The notes below the pieces were generated by a model. The model did no database searches. It was not told the origin of the DNA and was given only the letters and a program-made list of their open reading frames with translations. A stretch of DNA of 40,654 nucleotides from Halobacteriales archaeon SW_7_65_23 (GTDB taxonomy: Archaea; Halobacteriota; Halobacteria; Halobacteriales; Haloarculaceae). Numbering within the stretch: the first letter of the stretch is position 1; every line of letters begins with the position of its first letter. Both the position numbers and the translations under genes were made by a program. The DNA lies in assembly GCA_003022725.1 (NCBI GenBank), contig PXSQ01000034.1, forward strand, positions 1 through 40,654, in the 5' to 3' direction. Below, piece by piece: positions 31,389-39,887 of the stretch.

Positions 31389-32135
31389 ATGGAAGTCGCG
31401 CTGATCACTGCCGGTGAGGAACTGCTCGCGGGCGACACCGAGAACACGAACGCGACGTGGCTCGCACAGCGGCTCACCGAGCGCGGCGTCACGGTCACGC
31501 GCATCCTCGTGATCCCGGACGACCGCGAGACGCTCACCGAGCACGTCCGGGCGTACAGCGACCAGTGGGACGGGGTGATCGTCACCGGCGGCATCGGGAG
31601 CACCCCCGACGACGTGACGATGGAAGCGGTCGCGGACGCCTTCGACCGCGACATGATCGTCGATGACCTCGCGCTGGAGGCCGTCCGGCGGCGGCTCGCG
31701 AAGCTCCACGAGCGGGTACCGGAGCTGGACGTCGACGTCGACGAGCGCGCCGAGGCGAGGATCCCCGCGGGGAGCCGCCCGCTGCTCAACGATGCGGGGC
31801 TGGCGCCGGGCTGCGTCCTCGAGAACGTGTACGTACTGCCGGGGATCCCTGGCGAAATGAAGGCGATGTTCGAGTCCGTCGCCGAGGAGTTCGACGGCGA
31901 GACGGTCTCGGAGACGCTGTACACCGTCGAGCCCGAGTCGAACATCGTCCCTGCACTCCGGGACGCCCGCGACCAGTTCGGCGTGAGCGTCGGCTGTTAC
32001 CCGGACAGGGACCAGCGGTTCAACCGGCTGAAGCTCACCGGCACCGACCCCGACGCCGTCGCGGCGGCGGCGACGTGGCTGCGCGAGGAGATCGACGCGA
32101 GCGAGACGCCAGTCGAACGCGACTGGGTCGAATAA
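31389..32135 (+). CDS. CinA N-terminal-like (MoCF-fold) protein
   Basis: The 248-aa protein has the molybdopterin-binding fold found at the N-terminus of CinA: MEVALITAGEELLAGDTENT, then VIVTGGIGSTPDDVTMEAVA and VYVLPGIPGEMKAMFE. In bacteria CinA acts on NAD breakdown products or is linked to competence; archaeal short forms are not well defined. No C-terminal amidase domain is attached. Family members usually read GGLGPT where this one has GGIGST, a small deviation at the binding loop. The ATG at 31389 is leaderless-like. Confidence 0.85.
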   Translation: MEVALITAGEELLAGDTENTNATWLAQRLTERGVTVTRILVIPDDRETLTEHVRAYSDQWDGVIVTGGIGSTPDDVTMEAVADAFDRDMIVDDLALEAVRRRLAKLHERVPELDVDVDERAEARIPAGSRPLLNDAGLAPGCVLENVYVLPGIPGEMKAMFESVAEEFDGETVSETLYTVEPESNIVPALRDARDQFGVSVGCYPDRDQRFNRLKLTGTDPDAVAAAATWLREEIDASETPVERDWVE

Positions 32136-32636
32136 CGCCGGTACCGTCCGCGGAGAGCCGGCGTGCTGCGGGGCTCGACGTCAGTGGGACGAAAAACGGG
32201 GAGCTGGGATGCAGGAGCTCAGGCGGACGGATCCGCCGCGTCCCCGTTGCGCGGCAGATCCAACCCGCAACGACGGTCTCCGGGTGTGACCGGGCACGGT
32301 GTCACAATCCCGGCATCACCATCAACAGGGGAAGTGTACATTGTTATCCGGCTACTGCTCGCAGCCGTGCGGAACGATAGCCGTCGCTACCATCGGCTAG
32401 AAGCTCCCTACCGGCGCTGGTCCGACAGACACTCAACTGACCCACGGTATGCCGCCGGTGTTTGCCGCGACCGCGCAGTCTGCCGGTAAACACTTTGTAC
32501 TTCCCGGTTTTGCGGGTCGATCCCGGACCCTGCCGCTCCGGCGGCGTCGGGAGGACAGCCCGGTAGCCGGGACCGTCAAGAGAGTCACTCGGCAGCCGGG
32601 ACAAACGGTATGGCCGTCGGCACCCGACCGACATGT
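32136..32636. other. 500-bp intergenic region
   Basis: No gene is supported; the open frames here are arginine-rich. A compact hairpin, GGCGGA-CGGA-TCCGCC, at 32222-32237 may end the CinA transcript. No tRNA-like cloverleaf was found. Confidence 0.45.
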
Positions 32637-33113
32637 ATGGAATTCGTTTCGGTAGCGGCCGTCGCGGACAACCTGGTCATCGGCGCGGACGGCGACCTGC
32701 CCTGGAAGAGCATCCCGGAAGACAGGGAACAGTACCGTTCCCGGATCGCCGACGATCCGGTGATCCTCGGGCGGCGCACGTTCGAATCGATGCGCGACGA
32801 CCCGCCCGGCCGGGTGCAGATCGTGCTGAGCCGATCCGAGCGCGACTACGACGAGGAGACGGCGTACCACGCCGAGGGTGTCGACGAGGCGCTCGACCTC
32901 GCGGAGCAACTCGGCGACGATGTCGCGTACGTCATCGGCGGCGCGGCCGTCTACGAGCTGTTTCTGCCCCACTACGACCGGATGGTGCTCAGCCGCGTCC
33001 CCGGCGAGTACGAGGGCGACTCCTTCTACCCCGAGTGGGACAAATCAGAGTGGGAACTGGTCGAGGAGACGCCGTACGACCGGTTCACGCTCCAGGTGTG
33101 GGAACGCCGCTAG
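32637..33113 (+). CDS. folA: Dihydrofolate reductase
   Basis: The 158-aa enzyme reduces dihydrofolate to tetrahydrofolate with [25 protein letters not shown] is the N-terminal strand and Met20-like loop with the W before the substrate site. [11 protein letters not shown] binds the NADPH adenosine, and [15 protein letters not shown] carries the second glycine pair. The protein is acidic, as in haloarchaeal DHFRs. The ATG at 32637 gives a family-like N-terminus. No thymidylate synthase gene adjoins it, unlike some haloarchaea. A folate-related pseudogene (29582-30204) lies nearby. Confidence 0.93.
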   Translation: MEFVSVAAVADNLVIGADGDLPWKSIPEDREQYRSRIADDPVILGRRTFESMRDDPPGRVQIVLSRSERDYDEETAYHAEGVDEALDLAEQLGDDVAYVIGGAAVYELFLPHYDRMVLSRVPGEYEGDSFYPEWDKSEWELVEETPYDRFTLQVWERR

Positions 33114-33161
33114 GGATCGGTGGAGTGAGCGTCCTCTCGCTATTTGATTTTCCCGTCGTTT

Positions 33162-33376
33162 CGAAGAAAGCCCTCGGCGCGCTCGCGGGCCGCGACTCGT
33201 TGCGCTCCTCGGCCTCCGGCCTGCGGTGCTTATTCCGGACGACTCGCTGCGCTCGTCGTCCGACGTTCGCGCTCGCTGCGCTCGCACTCACCGTCGTCGG
33301 GGCTCCGCGACACCACTTCCGAGCCCTCGCTCGCTTCGCTCGCGAGGACCGCGCCTCGCCCTTTCAGTCCGCCAGG
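33162..33376. repeat. GC-rich intergenic repeat (uninterrupted copy)
   Basis: Starts CGAAGAAAGCCCTCGG and ends CGCCTCGCCCTTTCAGTCC followed by GCCAGGAA. It contains many short inversions such as GCTCGCTGCGCTCGC. It is the intact counterpart of 18908-19020 plus 19132-19145 and shows what that locus looked like without the MITE. No protein is encoded. Confidence 0.7.
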
Positions 33377-33456
33377 AAGAGCGGTTGGTGGGGTCAGCGG
33401 AGACGGGTTGTTGGTCGAGTTAGCGGAATCCCAGACGTTTCCACGCTACGACGAGC

Positions 33457-34467
33457 TTACAGCCCGTCGAACCCCTGCTCCTGGACGGCCTGGAGAACCT
33501 CCTGTGCGTCCTCGGAGACGTCACCGTCGTCGGGGGCGGGCTGGTAGCCGTCGAACACCTCGTGGACCATGTGGACGCTGTCGGAGAGGGTGTCCAGCCC
33601 GTACCCGCCTTCGAGGACGAACGCGAGCGCGGCGTCGACGTCGTCGGTGATCGTCCGGACGGCGTCGGTGAGTCGGCCGTACCCCTCCGTGGAGATGTGC
33701 ATCCGGGAGATGGGGTCGTGCTCGTGGGCGTCGAAGCCGGCGCTGACGATGAACAGGTCCGGGTCGAACGCCGCCATCGCCGGGCCGATCAGCTCCGTCA
33801 CGGCGGCGAGGTAGGCCGTCCCCGACGCGCCCGGTGGGAACGGGATGTGCATCGTCGTCCCCTCGCCGTTGCCGTCTCCGGTCTCGTCGATGTCGCCAGT
33901 GGCGGGGTAGAGGCCGTCCTCGTGGATCGAGACGTAGAACACGTCGCCCTGGTCGTAGAAGATGTCCTGGGTGCCGTTGCCGTGGTGGACGTCCCAGTCG
34001 AAGATCGCTACCCGCTCGACGTCGCCCGCGTCGATGGCCGACTGGGCGGCAACCGCGGCGTTGTTGAAAAAACAGAAGCCCATCCCGTCGTCCTTGAGGG
34101 CGTGGTGGCCGGGCGGTCGCCCGAGCGAGAACGGGGTGTCACGGCCGTCGGCGCCGTCGACGGCTTCCTGGGCGGCCCACTCCGCGAGGCCGGCACTAGC
34201 CAGCGCGGCGTCCCAGGAGTCCTCGCTGGCGACCGTGTCGGCGTCCCAGTTGCCGCCGCCGCGCTCGCAGAACGTCTCGAAGGCGTCCACGTACTCCTCG
34301 TCGTGGACAGCGTGGATCCGCTCGAGGTCGGCGTCGTCGGCGGCGACGTACTCGACGCCGTGGCACTCAGTCAGCGCGCGGCGGATCGCCCGCAGCCGGT
34401 CGGGGCTCTCCGGGTGGCGCCGGCCGGTGTCGTGTCGGAGGCAGGTCTCGCGGTAGCCGAAGTTCAT
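33457..34467 (-). CDS. hdaI: Histone deacetylase family protein
   Basis: The 336-aa protein is a zinc-dependent class II-like deacetylase. PPGHHALKDDGMGFCFFNN holds the catalytic histidine pair, IFDWDVHHGNGTQ holds zinc ligands Asp and His, and SAGFDAHEHDP holds the third ligand Asp. LEGGYGLDTL near the C-terminus is also conserved. It should remove acetyl groups from lysines or small amines in the cytoplasm. Its ATG overlaps the stop of the histone gene by 4 bp (ATGA), so both are made from one transcript. The symbol follows the Haloferax usage. Confidence 0.93.
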   Translation of the reverse strand: MNFGYRETCLRHDTGRRHPESPDRLRAIRRALTECHGVEYVAADDADLERIHAVHDEEYVDAFETFCERGGGNWDADTVASEDSWDAALASAGLAEWAAQEAVDGADGRDTPFSLGRPPGHHALKDDGMGFCFFNNAAVAAQSAIDAGDVERVAIFDWDVHHGNGTQDIFYDQGDVFYVSIHEDGLYPATGDIDETGDGNGEGTTMHIPFPPGASGTAYLAAVTELIGPAMAAFDPDLFIVSAGFDAHEHDPISRMHISTEGYGRLTDAVRTITDDVDAALAFVLEGGYGLDTLSDSVHMVHEVFDGYQPAPDDGDVSEDAQEVLQAVQEQGFDGL

Positions 34468-34904
34468 TCGAAGTAGGGTTCGAGTTCGAAGTACGCCTCG
34501 ATGTCTTCCGCTTTGACCGTCCGCCGGTCAGCGTGGCGGGCCAGCAGCGCGCCGGCCGCCGCGACGTCGTCGGCGTAGGATTCGAGCTGTGCCGTCAGCG
34601 CCAGCCTGGCGTCCATCGCCACCCGGTAGCGGTCGTCGATGTCGAGCCGCGCGATCCTGTCGATCGGCGCGATCGGCAGGGCCAGCGACGACTTCGAGGG
34701 GGGATCGTCGGCGGCGAAGTCCCCGACCATCAGCGTCTTGCGCCCCTCGGTATCGGCTCGCTGGGCGGCGCTGATCGCCCGTCGCGCCCCCTCCTCCTGG
34801 ATGCGCCGGGCCAGCTCCTCGGCGGCGCCGGCGCTCACCCGGAGCCCGTCGGCGTTCCGACGGATGATGTCGTCCACCGGGGCGAACGGTAGCTCGATAC
34901 TCAT
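34464..34904 (-). CDS. hstA: Archaeal doublet histone
   Basis: The 146-aa protein contains two fused histone folds. The first is about residues 1-65 (IELPFAPVDDIIRRNADGLR, then SAGAAEELARRIQEEGARRA). The second is about residues 75-146 (LALPIAPIDRIARLDIDDRY, then KAEDIEAYFELEPYFE). Such end-to-end dimers are typical of haloarchaea. It may package DNA or act more like a global regulator. It is the first gene of a two-gene unit with the deacetylase. The ATG at 34904 is 25 bp after a CTTAAG promoter element shared with rpa2. Confidence 0.93.
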   Translation of the reverse strand: MSIELPFAPVDDIIRRNADGLRVSAGAAEELARRIQEEGARRAISAAQRADTEGRKTLMVGDFAADDPPSKSSLALPIAPIDRIARLDIDDRYRVAMDARLALTAQLESYADDVAAAGALLARHADRRTVKAEDIEAYFELEPYFE

Positions 34905-34928
34905 ACGCCACAACGGGGCTGTTTCGCT

Positions 34929-34940
34929 CTTAAGCGTTGT
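34929..34940 (-). promoter_or_regulatory. Core promoter of histone operon
   Basis: CTTAAGCGTTGT (plus-strand reading) lies 25 bp upstream of the histone ATG. The identical 12 bases occur upstream of rpa2. Read on the minus strand it is a BRE-like ACAACG followed by CTTAAG, in the usual TATA position. Confidence 0.45.
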
Positions 34941-35102
34941 GTATACGCCGCCGCCTGTGGCGATGATTGCCGCTTGCCACTCGCGTGACACCGGCTCCTG
35001 CCACCGGACGCCTGCATTTGCAAGCCCCACTGCGGGTCCGCCCCTGCAGGTCCACCTGCGACCTGCTCCGGAAACACAGCCCTGGGACGCGCTTCCCGGA
35101 AC

Positions 35103-36596
35103 CTACAGCACTTCGTCGGCGTCGAGCCGATCGCCGTCGAGTTCGCCCCGCACCGTCACTTCCTCGCCCAGCCTGAGGCGGGCGTCCGTCTCGATGCTCA
35201 TCGTCTCCGTCCCGTCGTCGAGCACCACTGGCTCGCCGGTCTGGACGACTGTCCCGGTGAACTCGACGCGGTCCGCGCCGGTCCCGTTGGCCGCACCGTC
35301 CCCGCCGGCATCCGCGCCGTCCTCCGCCCCAGTCGCTGGCGTGCCGTCGGCGAAGCTCTCGAGGCTGGCCGAGTCGCCGCCGTCCGAGACCGCGTCGTCT
35401 CCCGCGCTCGCGCCGCCGCGGTCGTCCCTCGTCGATCCCCGGCTCGCGCTCCCTTCCACGCCGCTGTCGGGACCGGCGTCGTCGCTTCCGCCGGTCGCGG
35501 CGTCGTCGAGGACGACGACGGTGGACTGCCAGCCGGCGGAGGCTTCGAGGTCGTCCTGCCAGCCGTCCTGGATCTCGACGTCGGCGGCGAGCAGCTCGTC
35601 GCCCGGTGCGACGTCCATGTCGGCTTTCGGGCCCCAGAGCGCGACCCGCATGTCGCCGGTGTCGTCCTGGAGGCGCACGTTGCGCACCTGGCCCTCGCTG
35701 CCGTCGTCGCGGTCGAACGTGCGCTTTGGGTCCGTCGAGCGGACGACGCCCGCGATGTCGATCGTCTCGCCGAGTTCGGCCTCCGCGATCGCGGTCGCGT
35801 CGGGGTCGTACTCGACTGTCTCGTCGATCTCCTCGACGGCGCCGCGGTCGCCGACGTGGAGTTCGAGGTCGCCCTCGCGCTCGCGGACGTAGCCGTCGAC
35901 GACCTCGACGGCGGTGCCGGGGTCGAGCGCCTCGGCGCGGTCGGCTTTCCCGTCCCACAGCGTTACACGGATCCGGCCGGTCTCGTCGCCGAGGGTGAGG
36001 TTCGCGACCCGGCCCTCGCTGCCGTCGTCACGGTCGAACGTCCGCACGGTGTCGGTCCCCAGGACGAGTCCCCGGAGGTTGACGTCCGACTGGCCCAGCG
36101 TCAGCGACTCGATCGTCCCGTCGTCGTCGACGGGGACGTCGATCTCGACCTCGTCGCCGGGCTCGGCCTCGTCGACGCTCACTTCGAGGCCGTTGTACCC
36201 CTCCTTGGGGCGGCCCTTGACCCGGAGCACGTCGCCGGTTTCGACCTCCTCGGTGACTGCCTCGGCGCGCTCGTCCCAGAAGGCGAGCCGGACGGTGCCG
36301 GTCTCGTCGGCGGCCTCGACGTTGACGACCGTTCCCTCGCCGTCGTCGCGCTCGAACGTGCGCAACTCGCCGATCGAGCGCACTTTCGCGAGGAACTTCA
36401 CCTCGTCCATCGCCGGGTCGATGTCCGCGACGGTGTCGACCTCGCTGTCGGCGAGTTCGTGAGCCAGGATCATCGCCGCCGTCTCCTCGTCGGCCAGCCC
36501 CTCCATCTGCTCGACCTTCTGCTCGACGGCCTCGCGAAACTCCTCCTCGGAGACGTCCGTCCCGAGGTCCGCGTAGATTTCCTCGATGGCTCCCAT
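35103..36596 (-). CDS. rpa2: Replication protein A, multi-OB-fold (RPA2 type)
   Basis: The 497-aa single-strand DNA-binding protein has an N-terminal helical part (residues 1-60). Three OB folds follow with the repeated pattern RTFERDDGEGTVVNV, RTFDRDDGSEGRVANL and RTFDRDDGSEGQVRNV, each followed by ETGTVRLAFWD-like strands. A long acidic Gly/Ser/Asp linker (about residues 370-440) leads to a fourth, smaller OB-like C-terminal domain. It should coat ssDNA in replication and repair. The order rpa2, histone, deacetylase matches the arrangement I recall in Haloferax. The gene is a separate unit but shares a core promoter motif with the histone. Confidence 0.93.
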   Translation of the reverse strand: MGAIEEIYADLGTDVSEEEFREAVEQKVEQMEGLADEETAAMILAHELADSEVDTVADIDPAMDEVKFLAKVRSIGELRTFERDDGEGTVVNVEAADETGTVRLAFWDERAEAVTEEVETGDVLRVKGRPKEGYNGLEVSVDEAEPGDEVEIDVPVDDDGTIESLTLGQSDVNLRGLVLGTDTVRTFDRDDGSEGRVANLTLGDETGRIRVTLWDGKADRAEALDPGTAVEVVDGYVREREGDLELHVGDRGAVEEIDETVEYDPDATAIAEAELGETIDIAGVVRSTDPKRTFDRDDGSEGQVRNVRLQDDTGDMRVALWGPKADMDVAPGDELLAADVEIQDGWQDDLEASAGWQSTVVVLDDAATGGSDDAGPDSGVEGSASRGSTRDDRGGASAGDDAVSDGGDSASLESFADGTPATGAEDGADAGGDGAANGTGADRVEFTGTVVQTGEPVVLDDGTETMSIETDARLRLGEEVTVRGELDGDRLDADEVL

Positions 36597-37036
36597 TACT
36601 GTACGAGTGCCAGGGCTGGCGGTCGCTTAAGCGTTGTCGTTCCCGGAGCTGCGCTCCCCCGAACCGTGCGTGTGTGTCGTGCATCACGAGTAGCTGGCTC
36701 GCTCTCCTATTTAAACGTCGGCTCCGATGGTGGACCGATCCTGTCTGCCTGACTTCGCGTCCCCGTCCGTGCAACGCGGCGCGGTCCGGCTCGCGTGCCC
36801 GGAAAGCGAGGGCGACCACCGGGAGCCCTCGGATAGCGAGCGGGGAGCGAAGTGACCCGCGAGCAGGGCCGCGAGCTGTCAGCGCGAGGGATGAGCACCG
36901 CAGCGAAGCGAGGAGCGCAGTTGGTTGGGGAGGCGTGTGGCTCTGGTCTGGGTGGACTGAAAGTTCAGCGACGCAAAACCACTCGAAAAGCAGAATCGGA
37001 CACCGCCAAACGAACCGCCCGAGACTCCGACACCAC
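36597..37036. other. Intergenic region with rpa2 promoter and GC-rich repeat
   Basis: There is no gene. At 36626-36637 is the CTTAAGCGTTGT element 30 bp before the rpa2 start. From about 36780 to 36965 a GC-rich block with GAAGCGAGG/GCGAGCG inversions runs to GGACTGAAAG, the complement of the CTTTCAGTCC end of the 33162 repeat. It is probably a diverged member of that family. Confidence 0.45.
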
Positions 37037-37651
37037 CTACTGCTGGATCGACAACTCGCCGTCCTCGTCGACGTTGACGACAGCGTCGAACAGCCCCTTG
37101 AGCGTAGCCAGCGTCTGTCGATCGTGCGCTTCCGGATCCAGGTGATAGTGGCCGACGCCGCCGGCAGTCTTCACACGGCCGGTGACGACGTGCAGGAAGC
37201 GAAACGCCCGCTGGAGGTCGGCGTACTGGAGCAGCGAGGTAATCGAGTCGAAACAGACAACGAGGTGTTCGTCCTCGTCGGCGGCGGTCGCCATCCCGGA
37301 GAGTAGTTCGCTGAGTTCGATCCCGATGCCCGTCAGGTCCGAGGGGTTCTCGATCGTCTTGACCGCCCACGAGGGGTCGTCGACGGCCGCGTCCGCCTGG
37401 CCGATCGAGACGATGCCGCCGCGGACCGGCGAGACGCCGACGCTGTCCATCCAGTCCTCGACCCACTCTTCCGGCGTGTCGGTGAACGTGATAACCAGAA
37501 TGTTCGTCTCGCTGGGGGCGGTCTCTGTCAGCAGGCTGTCACAGGCCTCGTTGCCCGCTGCCCCGAGAGACGGCGCTGACAGCAACACGTTGGCGACGTC
37601 CGAGAGCTCCGAAAGCTTGTCGTCGCCTCCCGGGTCAGCGCTCTCTGCCAT
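37037..37651 (-). CDS. RecA/KaiC-like DUF7504 protein
   Basis: The 204-aa protein has a RecA-like core without a clear Walker A. Segments are NVLLSAPSLGAAGNEACDSL, NILVITFTDTPEEWVEDW, HLVVCFDSITSLLQYADLQR (Walker B-like) and AFRFLHVVTGRVKTAGGVGH. This matches a haloarchaeal family often placed near signalling or regulatory genes; no activity is known to me. The lack of a GKT loop suggests it does not hydrolyse ATP in the normal way. Just upstream of the start, at 37661-37679, is an inverted repeat. Confidence 0.8.
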   Translation of the reverse strand: MAESADPGGDDKLSELSDVANVLLSAPSLGAAGNEACDSLLTETAPSETNILVITFTDTPEEWVEDWMDSVGVSPVRGGIVSIGQADAAVDDPSWAVKTIENPSDLTGIGIELSELLSGMATAADEDEHLVVCFDSITSLLQYADLQRAFRFLHVVTGRVKTAGGVGHYHLDPEAHDRQTLATLKGLFDAVVNVDEDGELSIQQ

Positions 37652-37660
37652 TACCACAGT

Positions 37661-37679
37661 ATGGGGGTTGCCCCCCCAT
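37661..37679. promoter_or_regulatory. G/C-run inverted repeat before DUF7504 gene
   Basis: ATGGGGGTTGCCCCCCCAT forms a short hairpin with a TTG loop 9 bases upstream of the start codon. It could be an operator or an RNA stem in the leader. Confidence 0.4.
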
Positions 37680-37792
37680 AAGAATGCTGATTCCTACGGG
37701 GGGACCGAGTGACGGCCGGCGGGTCCACGACAGCGGCTGTGACTGATCTCCCCAGCGGTTCGCTTATGTGCCTCGGCGTGGACACATCGGGT

Positions 37793-38281
37793 ATGAGCGG
37801 TCCCGAAGACAGCTACCGGAGCGATCCAGCCAGCAGCTTCCGGGAGAACATCACGGGGATCGTCTCGGTACTGGTGACCGGGATCTGGCTCGCCGCGCTG
37901 CTGCTCGGGTTCGAGTGGTGGCTCCCCTTCATGCTGTTCGGCTACATCGCGATCATTCCGATCGTCTCCATGCTGTTCGACGAGGACGAGGAGGAGTCGG
38001 GCGCGAAACCGGACTGGCAGCAGAGCCAGCATGAACAGTCGACCGACGATCGGCGGGACGCCGACGCAGCCGACGAGTCGACAGAGGACGCCCTCCAGAC
38101 GCTCAGGCAGCGCTACGCACGAGGCGAACTCACCGACCGACAGTTCGAACGGAAGCTCGAACGCCTGCTGGAAACCGAGACGCTCGAGGACGCCGAGGAC
38201 CGGTACCGCCGCGAGCGCGCCGCCGCCGAGCGCGACCGCGAGTCGACCACGGAACTCGACCTCGAAACGGAAACCGAGTGA
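37793..38281 (+). CDS. SHOCT-domain membrane protein
   Basis: The 162-aa protein has two membrane helices in its first 70 residues (ITGIVSVLVTGIWLAALLLG, then LPFMLFGYIAIIPIVSMLF). A charged cytoplasmic stretch leads to a SHOCT motif (ALQTLRQRYARGELTDRQFE, then RKLERLLE). A long acidic and basic coiled-coil-like tail follows. SHOCT motifs are thought to mediate protein contacts. The ATG at 37793 is chosen; upstream in-frame sequence is not family-like. The role is unknown. Confidence 0.85.
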   Translation: MSGPEDSYRSDPASSFRENITGIVSVLVTGIWLAALLLGFEWWLPFMLFGYIAIIPIVSMLFDEDEEESGAKPDWQQSQHEQSTDDRRDADAADESTEDALQTLRQRYARGELTDRQFERKLERLLETETLEDAEDRYRRERAAAERDRESTTELDLETETE

Positions 38282-38433
38282 CCGCCGACACCGGCTCTGT
38301 TCGAGGTGGCTACCATCTCGTTTACGCTGACAGCGACGGCGACCGCGAAAACAGCCTCCGGTGGAGTACCGACCATCCTAACCGGGACCGTATCCAGACA
38401 TGCCTTTTTGTCCCGGCCGCTGGTAGCGCGAGC

Positions 38434-39111
38434 ATGGAATTCGAGGAGTTCGTCCTCGCAGCCGTCACGGCTGACCTCGGCGTCGAGCCGGCCGCCCGCG
38501 AGCACGCCGACGCCGTCGAGTTCCGGGTCGACCTCGCGGACGACGGTCGCTCCCAACTCTCGGCCTACGACGGCGAATTGCCGCTGCTCGTTACCAATCG
38601 CGTCGAGTGGGAGGGCGGCGAGGCAGCCGACAATCCCGCACGGATCGAGGCGCTCGAAGCGGCGGTCGAGCACCCGGCCGTCGAGGCGGTCGACGTCGAA
38701 CTCGCCGCGGTGCGGTCCGGGGACTGCGCGGACCTTCTTGAGCACGCCCGCGAGCACGACGTCGCAGTCGTCGTCTCCGTCCACGACTTCGAGGCGACGC
38801 CCGAGCGGGAGACGCTGACGGCACTGCTCACGGAGGCAGCCGAACTGGGCGACGTCGGGAAGCTCGCCGTGACCGCCGAAACGCGGGGTGACGTACTCGG
38901 GTTGCTCTCGGCGACCCACGAGGTAACGGAATCGGGCAAGCGCGTCGCAACGATGGCGATGGGCGAGGCCGGCCGCCACTCCCGGGCGGTCGCGCCGCTG
39001 TACGGCTCCCGGATCGGCTACGCCCCCGTCGACCCCGCCGACGCGACGGCACCCGGCCAGTACGACCTGGCGACGCTGCGTCGGCTGATCGACCAGTTGC
39101 AGAGGGAGTAG
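38434..39111 (+). CDS. aroD: 3-Dehydroquinate dehydratase, type I
   Basis: The 225-aa enzyme makes 3-dehydroshikimate in the shikimate pathway through a Schiff base. The catalytic histidine is H117 in VVVSVHDF and the lysine is K143 in VGKLAVTA. ATMAMGEAGRHSRAVAPLYG near the C-terminus binds the substrate carboxylate. The ATG at 38434 fits the normal N-terminus (MEFEEFVLAAVTADL) and is leaderless-like after CCTTTTTGTC. An in-frame extension from 38278 overlaps the SHOCT gene end and is not family-like. No other shikimate gene is in the window. Confidence 0.93.
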   Translation: MEFEEFVLAAVTADLGVEPAAREHADAVEFRVDLADDGRSQLSAYDGELPLLVTNRVEWEGGEAADNPARIEALEAAVEHPAVEAVDVELAAVRSGDCADLLEHAREHDVAVVVSVHDFEATPERETLTALLTEAAELGDVGKLAVTAETRGDVLGLLSATHEVTESGKRVATMAMGEAGRHSRAVAPLYGSRIGYAPVDPADATAPGQYDLATLRRLIDQLQRE

Positions 39112-39522
39112 TCGGCGCGGCAGGACAGGCAGGTCGGCGGTCGCGATCAGGCGATCCCTCTGCTCGCCGTGTGCGCGCCCGCGCTCGCAGGGCGTCGCTG
39201 AGCGAGCGGATCCCGGGGGTCGACAGCGGAATGCAGGGCTGTTCCCGGAAGACGTTCCCGATGGGTTCGGTCTCGCAGTCGCTGTAGCCGGTCTGGAAGC
39301 TCATCAGCGCCACCTCCCCCCGAACGAGCCACCTCATAACGGCCACTCGGACACCTCCACTAATACTTTTCCCGCGGTTCGGCCGGTCCCCGCAGCGCTC
39401 CCGTGGAGGCGAACTACTGGCGCGTATCCCACGCCACGGCGGCCGGGAGACGTCGCCACGACGGTGAACATCTCCAAAATCACGTCCGACAGTATAAATG
39501 CCGGGCGGCCGGAGGGCCGGAC
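39112..39522. other. Intergenic region with MITE end and promoter
   Basis: No gene is supported. At 39482-39495 ACGTCCGACAGTAT matches the right terminal repeat of the MITE at 28727-28828. A degenerate partner (CTACTGGCGCGTA) may lie near 39413. AGTATAAATG at 39491-39500 is a TATA box for the next gene, formed partly by the repeat end. Confidence 0.5.
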
Positions 39523-39786
39523 ATGTTCACGATCGACATGGAGCGGTTCATGCTGGAGCTGAACGACGGAACCTACGAGCACGTCGGTGCCTCGAACAAG
39601 ACGGCGACGGCGAAGCTGTACGACGTCACAGAGGCCGAGGTCCGGGCGTTCGGCGACGAGCGAGTGAAGGTCAGCTGTCGCGACGACAGCGGCAACGAGA
39701 TCGAGGTCGCCCTCGACCCGCCGGAGGCCCGTGACATTGCGCGCGAGATCGAGCGGCTCGAAGACGAGAGCGCCGCCTTCGAGTGA
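39523..39786 (+). CDS. Small hypothetical cytoplasmic protein
   Basis: The 87-aa protein is acidic with a beta-rich first half (MFTIDMERFMLELNDGTYEH, then TATAKLYDVTEAEVRAF and RVKVSCRDDSGNEIEVALD) and a helical C-terminus (EARDIAREIERLEDESAAFE). I do not recognise a named family. The TATA box at 39491-39500, about 25-30 bp upstream, supports the ATG at 39523. It precedes the RecJ-like gene by 101 bp on the same strand. Confidence 0.75.
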   Translation: MFTIDMERFMLELNDGTYEHVGASNKTATAKLYDVTEAEVRAFGDERVKVSCRDDSGNEIEVALDPPEARDIAREIERLEDESAAFE

Positions 39787-39887
39787 GCGGTGCGAGCGAA
39801 TCGGCCACGATCCCGGCCCGAAACGCCGCGATCCGCGACGGAGTCAATCCGACAACCGTTTTAGGCCGGACATGTTTTCCACAGTCA

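Noticed and set aside
32136-32636. Possible tRNA or small RNA in the long gap before folA
   Set aside because: No cloverleaf or T-loop consensus found; only one short hairpin.
39112-39346. Minus-strand frame starting MRWLVRGEVALMSFQTGYSD
   Set aside because: The first ~50 residues look protein-like but the rest is arginine-rich and antisense to aroD, and there is no clear promoter; not enough to call a gene.
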